This document shows, one piece after another, positions 21,685 to 31,063 of a DNA stretch of 64,000 bases; the first letter of the stretch is position 1; the number at the start of each line of letters is the position of its first letter. The DNA comes from Nostocales cyanobacterium HT-58-2 (GTDB lineage: Bacteria > Cyanobacteriota > Cyanobacteriia > Cyanobacteriales > Nostocaceae), in NCBI GenBank assembly GCA_002163975.1, contig CP019636.1, forward strand, positions 372,001-436,000, read 5' to 3'. Both the position numbers and the translations under genes were made by a program. The notes beneath the pieces are model-generated. The model saw only the letters and a list, made by a program, of their open reading frames with translations. It had not been told where the DNA came from and did not search any database.

Positions 21685-21810
21685 CGGCGTTCACCTAGGC
21701 AATGGTAATGGCTTTTCAGTTCGGGAAGTCATAGAATCTGTCAAGCAAGTAACAGGTAAAGATATCAAAATTGTAGAGCGCGATCGCCGACCAGGCGACC
21801 CACCAAGTCA
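21685..21810 (+). pseudogene. galE: Fragment of UDP-glucose 4-epimerase (galE)
   Basis: The plus strand reads LGNGNGFSVREVIESVKQVT then GKDIKIVERDRRPGDPP, the well-conserved C-terminal part of GalE-type extended short-chain dehydrogenases. There is no start, Rossmann domain or proper end, and the frame runs into unrelated sequence after GDPP. It is a gene fragment of about 40 codons left after deletion or rearrangement. Confidence 0.7.
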
Positions 21811-22045
21811 GCAACGCCATAATCTACACCGTAGTTCTCGGTTTCCCAGCATCCACCACTATAAAAGCAGTAGTGTTTTGTTTACCTTACAGAGGAAAGA
21901 CACGCGATTTATTATTGATGTCAATATTGTCTACCGTTCCATCTGCCTCTGCTGCATCAGTGCCGATCGCATAATATACCCCTTCGTACTGCCAAACAAA
22001 GGGATCAGCAAAATAACCTTGGTAGACTGGATTAGTATAATCCAT
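21800..22045 (-). pseudogene. Fragment of a GH43-like glycoside hydrolase
   Basis: On the minus strand an ATG at 22045 begins MDYTNPVYQGYFADPFVWQY, then EGVYYAIGTDAAEADGTVDN. This is the N-terminus of a five-bladed GH43/GH117-type hydrolase, with the catalytic-base aspartate in the ADPF motif. A stop follows FPL at 21887. Immediately beyond, the same strand resumes with HYYCFYSGGCWETENYGVDY and GVADLVG, a later internal part of the family. About 100 codons between the two seem deleted. The end abuts the galE fragment. Confidence 0.65.
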
Positions 22046-22065
22046 TAGTAACTAATGACCACTGA

Positions 22066-22290
22066 CTAATACTTGAAATTGATATAAGTTTCAACTTTTT
22101 CTTTAGACAATTGCTCTACCACCTCACACCGTAGCATCTGCCTTAGTTCTTCTGGGAGACTATCATAGTAGTCTCGTGGAAGAGTCAAATCTACCTTTGG
22201 TGTGTGTAACCAGTGCATAGCGTAACCCATGACTACCATGGGTCGTGGCTGGTTTGTCCGATTCGGTGAACAGCTGCCTTTCTTCATCAA
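22066..22290 (-). CDS. Small hypothetical protein or gene remnant
   Basis: A 74-residue frame. The second half (KVDLTLPRDYYDSLPEELRQ, then MLRCEVVEQLSKEKVETYIN) looks like genuine protein, with amphipathic helices; the first 20 residues (MMKKGSCSPNRTNQPRP) do not. No family recognised, no clear ribosome-binding site. Given the decayed neighbours it may be the end of a broken gene. Confidence 0.3.
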   Translation of the reverse strand: MMKKGSCSPNRTNQPRPMVVMGYAMHWLHTPKVDLTLPRDYYDSLPEELRQMLRCEVVEQLSKEKVETYINFKY

Positions 22291-22404
22291 TTGTTCAATC
22301 TCTAGCTTTGGCAGTAATGTGAAAATTAAGACTTCAAAATTAATACTTGGATAAATTTATTATCTATACTTTTTTAAGCAATCTTGCCTCTTTTTTAAGA
22401 ATGT

Positions 22405-22439
22405 TTATACGTCCAGTTGCAAGAGATCTGGACGTATAA
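22405..22439. terminator. Isolated hairpin, possible terminator
   Basis: Twelve-base perfect arms (ttatacgtccag / ctggacgtataa) around an 11-base loop in a gene-free stretch. No T-run follows on either strand, so it may be a palindromic repeat or binding site rather than a terminator. Confidence 0.4.
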
Positions 22440-22597
22440 GCATATTCTATGAGCTAAGCAAAATGATTGTTTAGAACTTTACCTGAATTTTCCCAAATTT
22501 AGCTGTATCGACGGTAACTAAATCTTTTTCTAAGGTTTTTCATATTTTACAGGGTATAGAGCAAATCACTGTTCATTTAGCGAGATGAAAGGGAACT

Positions 22598-23419
22598 ATG
22601 TACCTATACTCTGCTAATTTAACACTCAAAATGTTCGCTCTATCTCGTCAAGGCGTCACTACATCTTTCACAGTTTGCTTATGTATGTTGGGAGTTTGCT
22701 GGTTCCAACTTCCAAAAATGCAAAAACTGCTTCATAGCAAACAAACTGCTTCACAACAAACTTTACAAAGAGAAATTCATTTAGAAAAGCTGCGCCTAAA
22801 TTTCTTAAAAAGAATACCAGCTTTTGGTTACGATAATATCATTGCTAATTGGGTATATCTCAATTTTGTGCAATACTTTGGTGATGATGAAGTTCGTGCT
22901 AAAACAGGTTACAGTCTCAGTCCAGAATATTTTGAAGTCATTCTAGAACGTGACCCGCGATTTATACCTGCTTATCTGAGCCTTTCCACCAGTACTTCCA
23001 TATATGCAGGTATGCCAGAACGTTCTATAAACATAACTGAGAAAGGTTTAAAGTCATTATCTTCTCAGACTCCGGAAAAGTCTTATTATGTGTGGCGGTA
23101 TAAAGGTACTGATGAGTTATTGTTTTTAGGAAAATCAACAAAGGCTCAACACTCCTTTGAAATGGCAGCAAACTGGGCTAGTCAGCATATGGATGAAGAT
23201 AGTCAACAAGCAGCATCTGTTTCGCAGCAAACTGCTAAATTTTTGAGTAGGAATCCTAACAGTAAATTTGCTCGAATTGCTACTTGGACAATGGTATTAA
23301 ATAATCAAGTCTATGAAAAGACTCGTCAGCGAGCAATCAATGAAATTGAAGCTTTGGGAGGAAAGGTCATCACGAATCCTGACGGGAGTTACAAGATTAA
23401 ATTATCTGAAAATGATTAA
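22598..23419 (+). CDS. Conserved hypothetical membrane-anchored protein, TPR-like
   Basis: A 273-residue protein with one N-terminal membrane segment (FTVCLCMLGVCWFQL), a following coiled-coil-like stretch (LHSKQTASQQTLQREIHLEK), and a helical domain. Pairs such as YFEVILERDPRFIPAYLSLS and RSINITEKGLKSLSSQTPEK resemble tetratricopeptide helices. It ends in a short beta-like tail (GGKVITNPDGSYKIKL). I recognise this as a cyanobacterial conserved pattern but not its role. The upstream 300 bases lie in the gene-poor region, with a hairpin at 22405. Confidence 0.7.
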   Translation: MYLYSANLTLKMFALSRQGVTTSFTVCLCMLGVCWFQLPKMQKLLHSKQTASQQTLQREIHLEKLRLNFLKRIPAFGYDNIIANWVYLNFVQYFGDDEVRAKTGYSLSPEYFEVILERDPRFIPAYLSLSTSTSIYAGMPERSINITEKGLKSLSSQTPEKSYYVWRYKGTDELLFLGKSTKAQHSFEMAANWASQHMDEDSQQAASVSQQTAKFLSRNPNSKFARIATWTMVLNNQVYEKTRQRAINEIEALGGKVITNPDGSYKIKLSEND

Positions 23420-23603
23420 GAAGATAGTTAAGTATTAGATGATAGTTATATGGCGGTACGTTAGGCTAAATCCGTAACATAACGGCAGTTTCGCGCGAAG
23501 AACATCTACACTGCAAACTGCTTCACTTACTCAAGATTTACCATATCAATTAACTCTAAATCAATCAACTCTAACTACTCATAACTTCCTTGGAGGTACA
23601 ACT

Positions 23604-24398
23604 ATTTTCTGGTACAACGGTAAATTGATTGAGTCTCAAACTCTAGAATTAGAAATTGACGATCCAGGATTACTCTATGGAGCAACTGTTTTCACGACGC
23701 TGCGGGTTTACAATAACTTGCTCGAAAGTCGCTTAACTCACTGGCAGGCACATTGCGACCGCCTAAAATTTAGTTTAGAAACTTTTGGTTGGCGCACACC
23801 AAATGAAAGGCAGCTGCGTCAAGGAGCACAAATTCTCATGGCACACTTCCCCGTTCTCAGAATCGCTGTCTTTCCTGATGGACGCGAGTGGATCACGGGT
23901 AGGTTCCTGCCAAACGACTTGATAGAAAAACAAAAAAATGGTATAGTATTGAGTCTTACTGTGCCAGAATTTGCTCGCTGTTTACCCGCTCACAAAACAG
24001 GAAACTACTTGAGCGCGTGGTTGGCAAAGGCTAGCGCCCAAAGGTTAGATGCCCAAGAAGCAATCTTAGTGGATGCTGCGGGAAATTGGCTAGAAACGAG
24101 TACAGGGAACCTCTGGGGATGGCGGGATGGCAGTTGGTGGACACCGCCCTTAACAGCAGGGATTTTGCCAGGAGTTGTGCGATCGCAGCTTTTAGAGTGG
24201 CTGTTGACAAATCAGCAGGTGGTTCGAGAGGAACCTTGGACACCAGAGTTCGTTAAGGGATTTGAGGCAATTGCCTACAGCAACAGTGTTGTAGAAATTA
24301 TCCCGATTCGTACAGTCATCCAGCGTATAGGAAAGCTAGAATATAATCCCAGCCATCCCTGTTTTCAACAACTGCGGATGTTTTTTATAGCATTGTAG
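23604..24398 (+). CDS. pabC: Aminodeoxychorismate lyase-like class IV aminotransferase, apparent AUU start
   Basis: A fold-type IV PLP enzyme of 264 residues, most like 4-amino-4-deoxychorismate lyase, which releases 4-aminobenzoate for folate. Motifs: DPGLLYGATVFTTLRVY near the N-terminus, the PLP lysine in HKTGNYLSAWLAKA, EAILVDAAGNWLETSTGNLW, and TPPLTAGILPGVVR. Extending upstream of the TTG at 23625 gives FWYNGKLIES, which matches the usual family start, and the codon where Met should be is ATT at 23604. A GGAGG at 23592-23596 sits seven bases before it, ideal for that codon and too far (28 bases) from the TTG. Other class IV members (ilvE, D-amino acid aminotransferase) cannot be excluded. 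Confidence 0.82.
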   Translation: MFWYNGKLIESQTLELEIDDPGLLYGATVFTTLRVYNNLLESRLTHWQAHCDRLKFSLETFGWRTPNERQLRQGAQILMAHFPVLRIAVFPDGREWITGRFLPNDLIEKQKNGIVLSLTVPEFARCLPAHKTGNYLSAWLAKASAQRLDAQEAILVDAAGNWLETSTGNLWGWRDGSWWTPPLTAGILPGVVRSQLLEWLLTNQQVVREEPWTPEFVKGFEAIAYSNSVVEIIPIRTVIQRIGKLEYNPSHPCFQQLRMFFIAL

Positions 24399-24538
24399 GC
24401 GCAGAATTTGGTATACCTTAAGATAAGTTAACATAATTCTTAAAATGCCCTCTCTGAACAGAGACGCTACACGGTGCTCCCAAAAAGAGCCGCGCAAAGC
24501 GCTAACGCACAAAAAGAGATGTAGGAGGATTGACCTCG

Positions 24539-26380
24539 GTGAATAACAAACGATGGAGAAATGCGGGGCTGTATGCACTGCTCTTTATTGTTGTCATTGC
24601 GCTTGGGACAGCGTTTTTTGACAAACAACCACAAAGTAGAGAGACATGGCGGTACAGTCAGTTTATTAATGAAGTACAAAAGGGCAACGTAGACAAAGTC
24701 AGTTTGAGTGCAGATAGGTCTACAGCTCTTGTGACACCCAAGGACGGCACTAAGAGACTAGTAACCTTGGTCAACGATCCTGACCTCATCAACAGTCTCA
24801 CAGCAAAAGGCGTCGATATCACTGTTTTGCCGCAAACCGATGAAGGATTCTGGTTTAAGGCACTTAGCAGTTTATTTTTCCCTGTATTACTTCTAGTTGG
24901 CTTATTCTTCTTGCTACGGCGCGCTCAAAATGGTCCTGGTAGCCAAGCCATGAACTTTGGTAAATCCAGAGCTAGAGTGCAAATGGAGCCGCAAACCCAA
25001 GTCACTTTTAACGATGTTGCTGGTATTGACCAAGCCAAGTTAGAACTCAACGAAGTCGTAGACTTCTTGAAAAATGCCGATCGCTTCACGGCTGTTGGGG
25101 CAAAAATTCCCAAAGGCGTCTTGCTTGTTGGTCCTCCAGGAACTGGTAAAACCCTGTTAGCTCGTGCAGTCGCAGGCGAGGCTGGTGTCCCCTTCTTCTC
25201 CATCTCTGGTTCTGAGTTTGTAGAAATGTTCGTGGGTGTGGGTGCATCCCGTGTCCGCGACTTGTTCGAGCAGGCAAAGACGAATGCTCCCTGTATCGTC
25301 TTCATCGATGAAATTGACGCTGTAGGTCGTCAACGGGGCGCAGGTTTAGGTGGTGGTAACGATGAGCGGGAACAAACCCTCAACCAGTTGCTGACAGAAA
25401 TGGACGGTTTTGAAGGTAACACAGGCATTATTATTATTGCTGCCACCAACCGTCCTGACGTTTTGGATGCAGCATTGTTGCGTCCTGGTCGCTTCGACCG
25501 TCAAGTGGTTGTGGACCGTCCAGACTACGCCGGACGTGGAGAAATTCTCAAAGTTCACGCTCGTGGCAAGACCTTAGCAAAAGATGTGGACTTGGACAGA
25601 ATTGCCCGTCGTACCCCCGGGTTCACTGGTGCAGACCTTTCCAACCTGCTCAACGAAGCTGCTATTCTAGCTGCACGCCGGAATTTAACCGAAATTTCGA
25701 TGGATGAAATTAACGACGCGATCGACCGCGTGTTAGCAGGTCCAGAGAAGAAAGACCGCGTGATGAGCGAAAAGCGCAAAGAACTGGTGGCATATCACGA
25801 ATCTGGTCACGCCCTTGTTGGTGCTTTGATGCCAGACTACGACCCAGTGCAAAAGATTAGCATTATTCCTCGTGGTCGAGCTGGTGGTTTAACTTGGTTT
25901 ACCCCCAGTGAAGACCGGATGGACACTGGCTTGTACAGCCGTGCTTATCTAGAAAATCAGATGGCAGTTGCCTTGGGTGGTCGCATTGCTGAAGAAATCA
26001 TCTTTGGTGATGAAGAAGTAACCACTGGTGCTGCTCAAGACTTACAACAAGTCGCTCGTGTTGCTCGTCAGATGGTAACACGCTTTGGAATGAGCGATCG
26101 CTTAGGTCCAGTTGCTCTCGGTCGTCAGCAAGGCAATATGTTCCTCGGTCGGGACATCATGTCAGAGCGTGACTTCTCTGAAGAAACTGCTGCTGCGATT
26201 GATGAAGAAGTTCGCAAGCTGGTGGAAACCGCTTACCAACGCGCTAAAGAAGTGTTGGAAAACAACCGCCACATTCTCGACCAACTCGCGCAAACGCTTG
26301 TTGAGAAAGAAACTGTGGATGCTGAAGAGTTGCAAGAACTCTTGGCAAATAACGATGTGAAAACCGCAACGTTTGCTTAA
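24539..26380 (+). CDS. ftsH: ATP-dependent zinc metalloprotease FtsH
   Basis: A membrane-bound AAA+ protease that extracts and degrades thylakoid and plasma membrane proteins, including damaged photosystem II D1. Two N-terminal membrane segments ([30 protein letters not shown]) flank a small lumenal domain. The AAA core has [17 protein letters not shown] and RPGRFDRQV; the zinc site is HESGH. The sequence around [19 protein letters not shown] is like the N-type cyanobacterial FtsH paralogues rather than Slr0228; the exact paralogue is not settled. I chose GTG at 24539, ten bases after AGGAGG (24523-24528); a TTG at 24530 is only one base from it. A terminator follows. Confidence 0.95.
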   Translation: MNNKRWRNAGLYALLFIVVIALGTAFFDKQPQSRETWRYSQFINEVQKGNVDKVSLSADRSTALVTPKDGTKRLVTLVNDPDLINSLTAKGVDITVLPQTDEGFWFKALSSLFFPVLLLVGLFFLLRRAQNGPGSQAMNFGKSRARVQMEPQTQVTFNDVAGIDQAKLELNEVVDFLKNADRFTAVGAKIPKGVLLVGPPGTGKTLLARAVAGEAGVPFFSISGSEFVEMFVGVGASRVRDLFEQAKTNAPCIVFIDEIDAVGRQRGAGLGGGNDEREQTLNQLLTEMDGFEGNTGIIIIAATNRPDVLDAALLRPGRFDRQVVVDRPDYAGRGEILKVHARGKTLAKDVDLDRIARRTPGFTGADLSNLLNEAAILAARRNLTEISMDEINDAIDRVLAGPEKKDRVMSEKRKELVAYHESGHALVGALMPDYDPVQKISIIPRGRAGGLTWFTPSEDRMDTGLYSRAYLENQMAVALGGRIAEEIIFGDEEVTTGAAQDLQQVARVARQMVTRFGMSDRLGPVALGRQQGNMFLGRDIMSERDFSEETAAAIDEEVRKLVETAYQRAKEVLENNRHILDQLAQTLVEKETVDAEELQELLANNDVKTATFA

Positions 26381-26438
26381 GAAGTGAAGATTTAGTTAAT
26401 AATTTCTAATTCCTAACTAATGACTCACTTTTGAACCT

Positions 26439-26480
26439 CAGGGTAATTCTGGAATTTTCCAAAGTTACCCTGATTTTTTT
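26439..26480 (+). terminator. Rho-independent terminator of ftsH
   Basis: Arms cagggtaa / ttaccctg with an 18-base loop, directly followed by ATTTTTTT. It lies 58 bases past the ftsH stop. Confidence 0.85.
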
Positions 26481-26516
26481 CGCAAAATTTCGTGCTGTGA
26501 AACTTGTTATCTACCG

Positions 26517-26771
26517 ATGAAGTTACCTGAACTTAATCCCGAAACCATAGACCGGATTATTGAAATGGCATGGGAAGACCGGACACCATTTGAGGCAATT
26601 GAAGAACAATTCGGCTTGCAAGAGAAGCAAGTCATTGCCCTTATGCGCCATGAAATGAAAGCATCTAGTTTTCGGATGTGGCGGGAACGAGTAACTGGAC
26701 GTAAAAGCAAACATTTACAAAAGCGAGAGTTTGTTGCAGGTCGGTTTAAGTCAGATAATCAAAAGACTTGA
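26517..26771 (+). CDS. Small protein of the TIGR03643/DUF2805 family
   Basis: An 84-residue basic protein starting MKLPELNPETIDRIIEMAWE, with DRTPFEAIEEQFGLQEKQVI and ALMRHEMKASSFRMWRERV. This is the signature of a widespread small family of unknown function (TIGR03643). The middle looks like a helix-turn-helix (DRIIEMAWEDRTPFEAIEEQ, GLQEKQVIALMRHEM), and the tail GRKSKHLQKR is basic, so nucleic-acid binding is plausible. It follows ftsH after a terminator and is probably transcribed alone. Confidence 0.85.
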   Translation: MKLPELNPETIDRIIEMAWEDRTPFEAIEEQFGLQEKQVIALMRHEMKASSFRMWRERVTGRKSKHLQKREFVAGRFKSDNQKT

Positions 26772-26972
26772 AATTCACGCCTCAAACCTCCTAAGGTCGG
26801 CACCCCACAGATAAGCTCTTTCTTTCTTGGTACATCTATAGGTGTGGTACCAAAGGTCGAACTTCATGCCAAGGTAGGACGTGGATTAAGCAAGTGATGG
26901 GTCATGATCAACAGAATGCTTATTCAATGTAAAGGCAGCCCACTCAAAGAGTCGTAAATGGAGGTCATAACT

Positions 26973-27176
26973 ATGACAAGCATCGAAAAGAGCGATTTAG
27001 TTGGACTGACCCGCAATGTCAATCATGACCTCCCAAAAGGTCTAGTGGGAATGGTTTTAGAATGCGATAAAGATATCTTTGATGTTCAGTTTCCTTTTCC
27101 AGGAAAGAGCCTGTATGCCAAAGTGCCAAGGGAAGATATTAAGTTTTTAGTCGGAATGAAGCAGCTTGCAAACTAG
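26973..27176 (+). CDS. Small hypothetical protein, beta-rich
   Basis: A 67-residue protein starting MTSIEKSDLVGLTRNVNHDL. I chose the ATG at 26973, eight bases after GGAGG, over the ATG at 26958 that overlaps that site. The pattern of short strands (LVGLTRN, GMVLECD, IFDVQFPF, YAKVPREDIKFL) suggests a small beta barrel resembling KOW/DUF4926-type proteins, but the family call is weak. No signal peptide. It lies before a pentapeptide-repeat gene on the same strand, 94 bases away. Confidence 0.6.
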   Translation: MTSIEKSDLVGLTRNVNHDLPKGLVGMVLECDKDIFDVQFPFPGKSLYAKVPREDIKFLVGMKQLAN

Positions 27177-27270
27177 CTAGTTTCATCTTCGAGGACAGAG
27201 CAATATTCTATCGTCAAAGATTTGCCGACTGTAGCTAGCAAAAGAAATAGAAATTGTCAGAGAGGAAGCA

Positions 27271-27801
27271 ATGAAAGCGGATGAACTATTGGCACAATAC
27301 GCTGCAGGCAAAAGAGATTTTACTGGGGTAAACCTAAGCGAAGCAGTCTTGGAAGGAGCTAACCTGAGTGGAGTCATTTTAGACAAAGCTATTCTTGATG
27401 GAGCTGATTTAACCAGGGTCAATCTCAGTCAAGCAAGCCTGATTGAGGCGGACTTAAATGGAGCCAACTTAAATCAGGCAGATCTCACGGAAGCTAATTT
27501 GAGTGGAGCTATCCTAGATGGAGCAATTCTAGAAGAAGCAATTTTGGATGGTGCCAATTTGAGTCAAGCTGATTTGACGATCGCAAAGTTAATCGGGACT
27601 CACTTGTACGAAGCGGAATTGCAGGAGGCTAACCTAAATGCAGTTTCTCTAACTGAAGCAGATCTCAGTCATGCCGACTTAGCGAAAGCAGATCTGAGCC
27701 ACGCAGATCTGAGTCACGCAGAATTGAACCAGACCAATTTGAGTCAAGCCAACTTAAACGATGCAAATTTAGAAGGAACAATCTTGGATAAAGATCGATA
27801 A
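27271..27801 (+). CDS. Pentapeptide-repeat protein
   Basis: A 176-residue protein starting MKADELLAQYAAGKRDFTGV, a short cap seen on many cyanobacterial pentapeptide proteins, then about 28 near-perfect A(N/D)LXX repeats to the end (for example LNGANLNQADLTEANLSGA, LSHADLAKADLSHADLSH). A right-handed beta helix with no enzymatic domain. Cytosolic by the lack of a signal. The last repeat ends two residues before the stop, so there is no C-terminal domain. Confidence 0.9.
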   Translation: MKADELLAQYAAGKRDFTGVNLSEAVLEGANLSGVILDKAILDGADLTRVNLSQASLIEADLNGANLNQADLTEANLSGAILDGAILEEAILDGANLSQADLTIAKLIGTHLYEAELQEANLNAVSLTEADLSHADLAKADLSHADLSHAELNQTNLSQANLNDANLEGTILDKDR

Positions 27802-27874
27802 AAGCTGACTTTTGGCAAGAAACTTTTGGCAGATTTATTCAGTCTAAATCTCCAAATTCTTCCAACACTGACTC

Positions 27875-29278
27875 ATGCCAGAATCCTCCCAAGGCATTCC
27901 AGGATTGCCTGATTTAACGCATCCTACCGAGCTTATTCAATTTGGAACTCATCTACTCAAAGCTTCACTGTTATTAGTATTCCTGGTTGTCGCTTTGGGA
28001 ATTGCAATTGCTCTGTTGAGCTTTGCCCTACGTCGAAACCAACAGCAACAAGAGATTTTAATTGGCGAATGGGCTGTTAGTTACTCCCAACTATTGCGGG
28101 GATTACAGCATTTAACTCTGGTATTAATTCTCCTAGTAGGAGGATTTTTTCTTTGTTCAACTTTAAGCAATAGATACCATCATTGGGAACAGGCAAAAGT
28201 GGCTCAAGTTGCCGAGAGTGTCGCTGGTGAAAGGTTAGAACAAATAGCGCCTCAAATACGTTACATCACTGAAGAGCCATACACATACACCACTCAAGTA
28301 AATGGCAAGATTGTCAAGATAAATGACAAACAAAAGATGAGCCGCTTTCTAACATTAAGTGGCTCGCAAATTCAAGTCAAGATTGACCAAACCCCAGACA
28401 TTCAAGGTCGTCGCGCCATTTATAAAATAGATTACACTGCCGACTATAAAGTTATTAATCAACTTCAAGATATTAATAGTTTTTTCTTTGAAGCACCTCC
28501 GCCTGTCGGTTACTCTCTATTGCAAAGTTATAAAGTAGAGCGTGATGGTACTAGACTTCAACAAAAAAATCCAGGTGACTATGGCTTTCCATTCCAACTG
28601 CAACCAGGAGAAGAAACGAGTTTAAAAGTCACTTATAAAGCTCAAGGAGGACCACGCTGGGTTTATAACTCCAATGGGCAATTGCTTTCTAACTTCCGCC
28701 TTATGGCGATCGCCAACTTTGCTGGAGCCGATTTTGCCAGTGGTATTATACCCAGTGAGATTAAAGCTGACAGACAAGGGACTCAATTTACTTGGGTATT
28801 TGATGATAATGTTTCAGTCAAAAACCCCTTTGGAGTCTATACTTACACCGACCCCATTCGTCACACTGGTGTCCTTCCCCGACTGCTATTGCTAGCACCG
28901 ACAATATTTTTGTGGTGGATACTACTGTTGTATTTATCACTTCCTGTCAGTCTGAAAAACGCAGCGATTGCAGGTGGTATTTTCTTCGCATGTTTGTTGA
29001 GTTTAACCTATCTCAGCCGCTTCATAAATCCTCAGCTAGCTTGGACTCTCATTTCGCTTGTGCTACTAGCATTGACATGGGGTTTAGGGTCAAAAAACCG
29101 CAGTGTTTCCCTTGCTGCTGTCATCTGCACAATTGCTGGTGCTGTCCTACCTGTCTTTGGCTTATTAGTTTCATATAGCGGTCTCACTCTTAGCCTTGCA
29201 GGCTTGCTTTCAGCTGTGTGGCTGGCAGTTCGTCATTGGTACGGCTTGTATAGTTTACAACAACAAGAGCGTAGATAA
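27875..29278 (+). CDS. Conserved multi-pass membrane protein, CreD-like layout
   Basis: A 467-residue protein with two N-terminal membrane segments (LLLVFLVVALGIAIALLSFA; LVLILLVGGFFLCSTL) and a large extracytoplasmic domain of about 200 residues (residues 105-335). A bundle of about four to five C-terminal membrane segments follows (LLLLAPTIFLWWILLLYLSL onward). The external part has TSLKVTYKAQGGPRWVYN and IKADRQGTQFTWVFDDNVS. The topology resembles inner-membrane protein CreD, though I see no diagnostic motif. It is in line with the pentapeptide gene upstream, 73 bases away. Confidence 0.65.
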   Translation: MPESSQGIPGLPDLTHPTELIQFGTHLLKASLLLVFLVVALGIAIALLSFALRRNQQQQEILIGEWAVSYSQLLRGLQHLTLVLILLVGGFFLCSTLSNRYHHWEQAKVAQVAESVAGERLEQIAPQIRYITEEPYTYTTQVNGKIVKINDKQKMSRFLTLSGSQIQVKIDQTPDIQGRRAIYKIDYTADYKVINQLQDINSFFFEAPPPVGYSLLQSYKVERDGTRLQQKNPGDYGFPFQLQPGEETSLKVTYKAQGGPRWVYNSNGQLLSNFRLMAIANFAGADFASGIIPSEIKADRQGTQFTWVFDDNVSVKNPFGVYTYTDPIRHTGVLPRLLLLAPTIFLWWILLLYLSLPVSLKNAAIAGGIFFACLLSLTYLSRFINPQLAWTLISLVLLALTWGLGSKNRSVSLAAVICTIAGAVLPVFGLLVSYSGLTLSLAGLLSAVWLAVRHWYGLYSLQQQERR

Positions 29279-29371
29279 TAAGGTCTCGAGCGGATTCATC
29301 GCCCCTCAAATCAGACCCCACTGAGATATATTGATTAATTGTTGAACAATAACTATTTACAAAAAATCTCT

Positions 29372-30049
29372 ATGACAACAACATCCTACATTTTTCTTGC
29401 TGGAGCAAGTCGTGGCGTTGGTCTAGAAATTGCTAAGTGTTTGACAGAACAAAAATTAAAAGTAAAAGCACTTCTGAGAACAGAAGCAGCTCGTGCTGAA
29501 TTAGAATCAATGGGTATTGAGGTCGTTCTCGGAGACGCCTTAAATGTTGCTGATGTAGAACGTGCCTTGCTGACAAACGAACCTGTTTCTGCAGTTATCA
29601 GTACAATTGGCGGTTTACCCAAAGACGGTGAGAGAGCAGATTATCTAGGCAATAAAAATCTTATTGATGTCGCAGTCAAAGCAGGAGCACAAAAATTCAT
29701 TCTCATTTCTTCTATTGGTAGTGGAAATAGTGCCGTTGCATTGCCTCCTCAAGTTTTGCAGACATTAGGACCAGTTTTAGTAGAAAAGGAAAAAGCTGAA
29801 CGGCATTTAATTGAAAGTGGGCTGACATACACTATCATCCGTCCTGGTGGACTTGTGTCAGAACCAGCAACTGGAAATGGCGTTTTAACCGAAAACCCAA
29901 GTATTGCTGGTTCAATCCATCGTGCAGATGTTGCTCAGTTAGTTTGCCGTTCTTTAAATTCTGATCGTGCAAACAATAAAGTTTTGTCAGCAATAGACCG
30001 AAATATGTTGTTTGGACAGCCTGAGTTTGAGGAATTGAGCTTGGATTAG
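29372..30049 (+). CDS. NAD(P)-binding protein, atypical SDR (NmrA/Ycf39-like)
   Basis: A 225-residue Rossmann protein. FLAGASRGVGLEIAK is the dinucleotide-binding loop, LLRTEAARAEL the segment that reads the adenosine phosphate (arginine favours NADP), LGDALNVADVERAL and AVISTIGG the following strands, and FILISSIGSGNS plus YTIIRPGGLVSEP the atypical-SDR core. The catalytic YxxxK is replaced by VEKEKAERHL, as in other atypical SDRs. I chose the ATG at 29372; a TTG at 29339 would add eleven residues. The substrate is unknown; relatives act in photosystem assembly or redox sensing. Confidence 0.85.
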   Translation: MTTTSYIFLAGASRGVGLEIAKCLTEQKLKVKALLRTEAARAELESMGIEVVLGDALNVADVERALLTNEPVSAVISTIGGLPKDGERADYLGNKNLIDVAVKAGAQKFILISSIGSGNSAVALPPQVLQTLGPVLVEKEKAERHLIESGLTYTIIRPGGLVSEPATGNGVLTENPSIAGSIHRADVAQLVCRSLNSDRANNKVLSAIDRNMLFGQPEFEELSLD

Positions 30050-30092
30050 CTAGTTTTACGTATTCTGCGTATTTACATAGCCTGCTGTGACT

Positions 30093-30953
30093 TTATCGGT
30101 TTAGTCTCTCCTTCTTCAAGAGAGCTAAAGGCTCACTCACAGAGGTCATTGCTTCGGGGCGAAATTGTAGTGATGGGTTTTGCACCACTTTCAGGGCTTT
30201 TTCCAAGTTTGTGACAACTGCGTCCAATTCTTTTGTAGGTAGCTCATTAAGATTTTCCTGCAAACTCAAAGCGATCGCACCCAAAGCATAAGCCGCACTG
30301 TGGCGAACTGTTTCATCTGTGTCTTGCAAACGGGCTACTAAAGAAGGTACAGCAGGTACAGCAGCTTTGCCGATACTACCCAGAGCAGAACCAGCTCTTA
30401 CGCGCATCCAAACATCTTCATCCTGTAACTTTTTTATTAAGGCAGGTACAGCAGATGCAGCGTCTTTACCCATAGCGCGTAAAGAATGGGCTGCACTGTA
30501 GCGTTCCGATTGCTTCTCGCTGTCTAAACCAGCTATTAAGTGAGGAACATACGCTTGTCTGCCAATTTTTCCGATCGCTTGGACTACATGAGAACGAACG
30601 GTAGGATCTTTGTCATTTATTGCTCGTATGAGGGGAACTGCAGCTTGAGCGGCTGCAGGTCCAATTTTACCGAGAATGATTGCAGCACCAGCACGCACTT
30701 GGGCATCGCTATCTTGCAAAGCTGTTATTAAAGCGGGGACAGCTGGCTGACCGACAGTTGCTAAATAATCTATTGCAGCAGAACGCTGTTGAGGGTTCTT
30801 TAACCGTTGAATATAAGAACTCATTTGTGTTTCAGTCTGCGGTTGTGCCCAAGTCGTATTTATGACAACAAGAGGTGATGAAAGACAAACTAAGGCGATA
30901 GCTATTTGGGACGCAATAACATTGAACCGCTGTTTGTAAGTATATCTAGTCAT
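30093..30953 (-). CDS. Exported HEAT-repeat protein (PBS-lyase HEAT-like)
   Basis: A 286-residue protein with a signal peptide (ASQIAIALVCLSSPLVVINT, likely cleavage after TWAQ) and about five HEAT-like repeats of about 31 residues, for example GQPAVPALITALQDSDAQVR, AQAAVPLIRAINDKDPTVRS and AAVPAVPSLVARLQDTDETV. In cyanobacteria such repeats also occur in phycobilin lyases, but the signal peptide and lack of lyase motifs argue for a periplasmic or lumenal scaffold. It converges on the SDR gene. The ATG at 30953 is the only good start. Confidence 0.8.
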   Translation of the reverse strand: MTRYTYKQRFNVIASQIAIALVCLSSPLVVINTTWAQPQTETQMSSYIQRLKNPQQRSAAIDYLATVGQPAVPALITALQDSDAQVRAGAAIILGKIGPAAAQAAVPLIRAINDKDPTVRSHVVQAIGKIGRQAYVPHLIAGLDSEKQSERYSAAHSLRAMGKDAASAVPALIKKLQDEDVWMRVRAGSALGSIGKAAVPAVPSLVARLQDTDETVRHSAAYALGAIALSLQENLNELPTKELDAVVTNLEKALKVVQNPSLQFRPEAMTSVSEPLALLKKERLNR

Positions 30954-31063
30954 GAGAAAACCTTATAGATATATCAACTTCAAGCTTGCGATATTAAAAT
31001 TGTGCATCTCGTCTCAATTTCTGTACCACGACATCTAACACATACAACAGAAGAAAAGTATCA

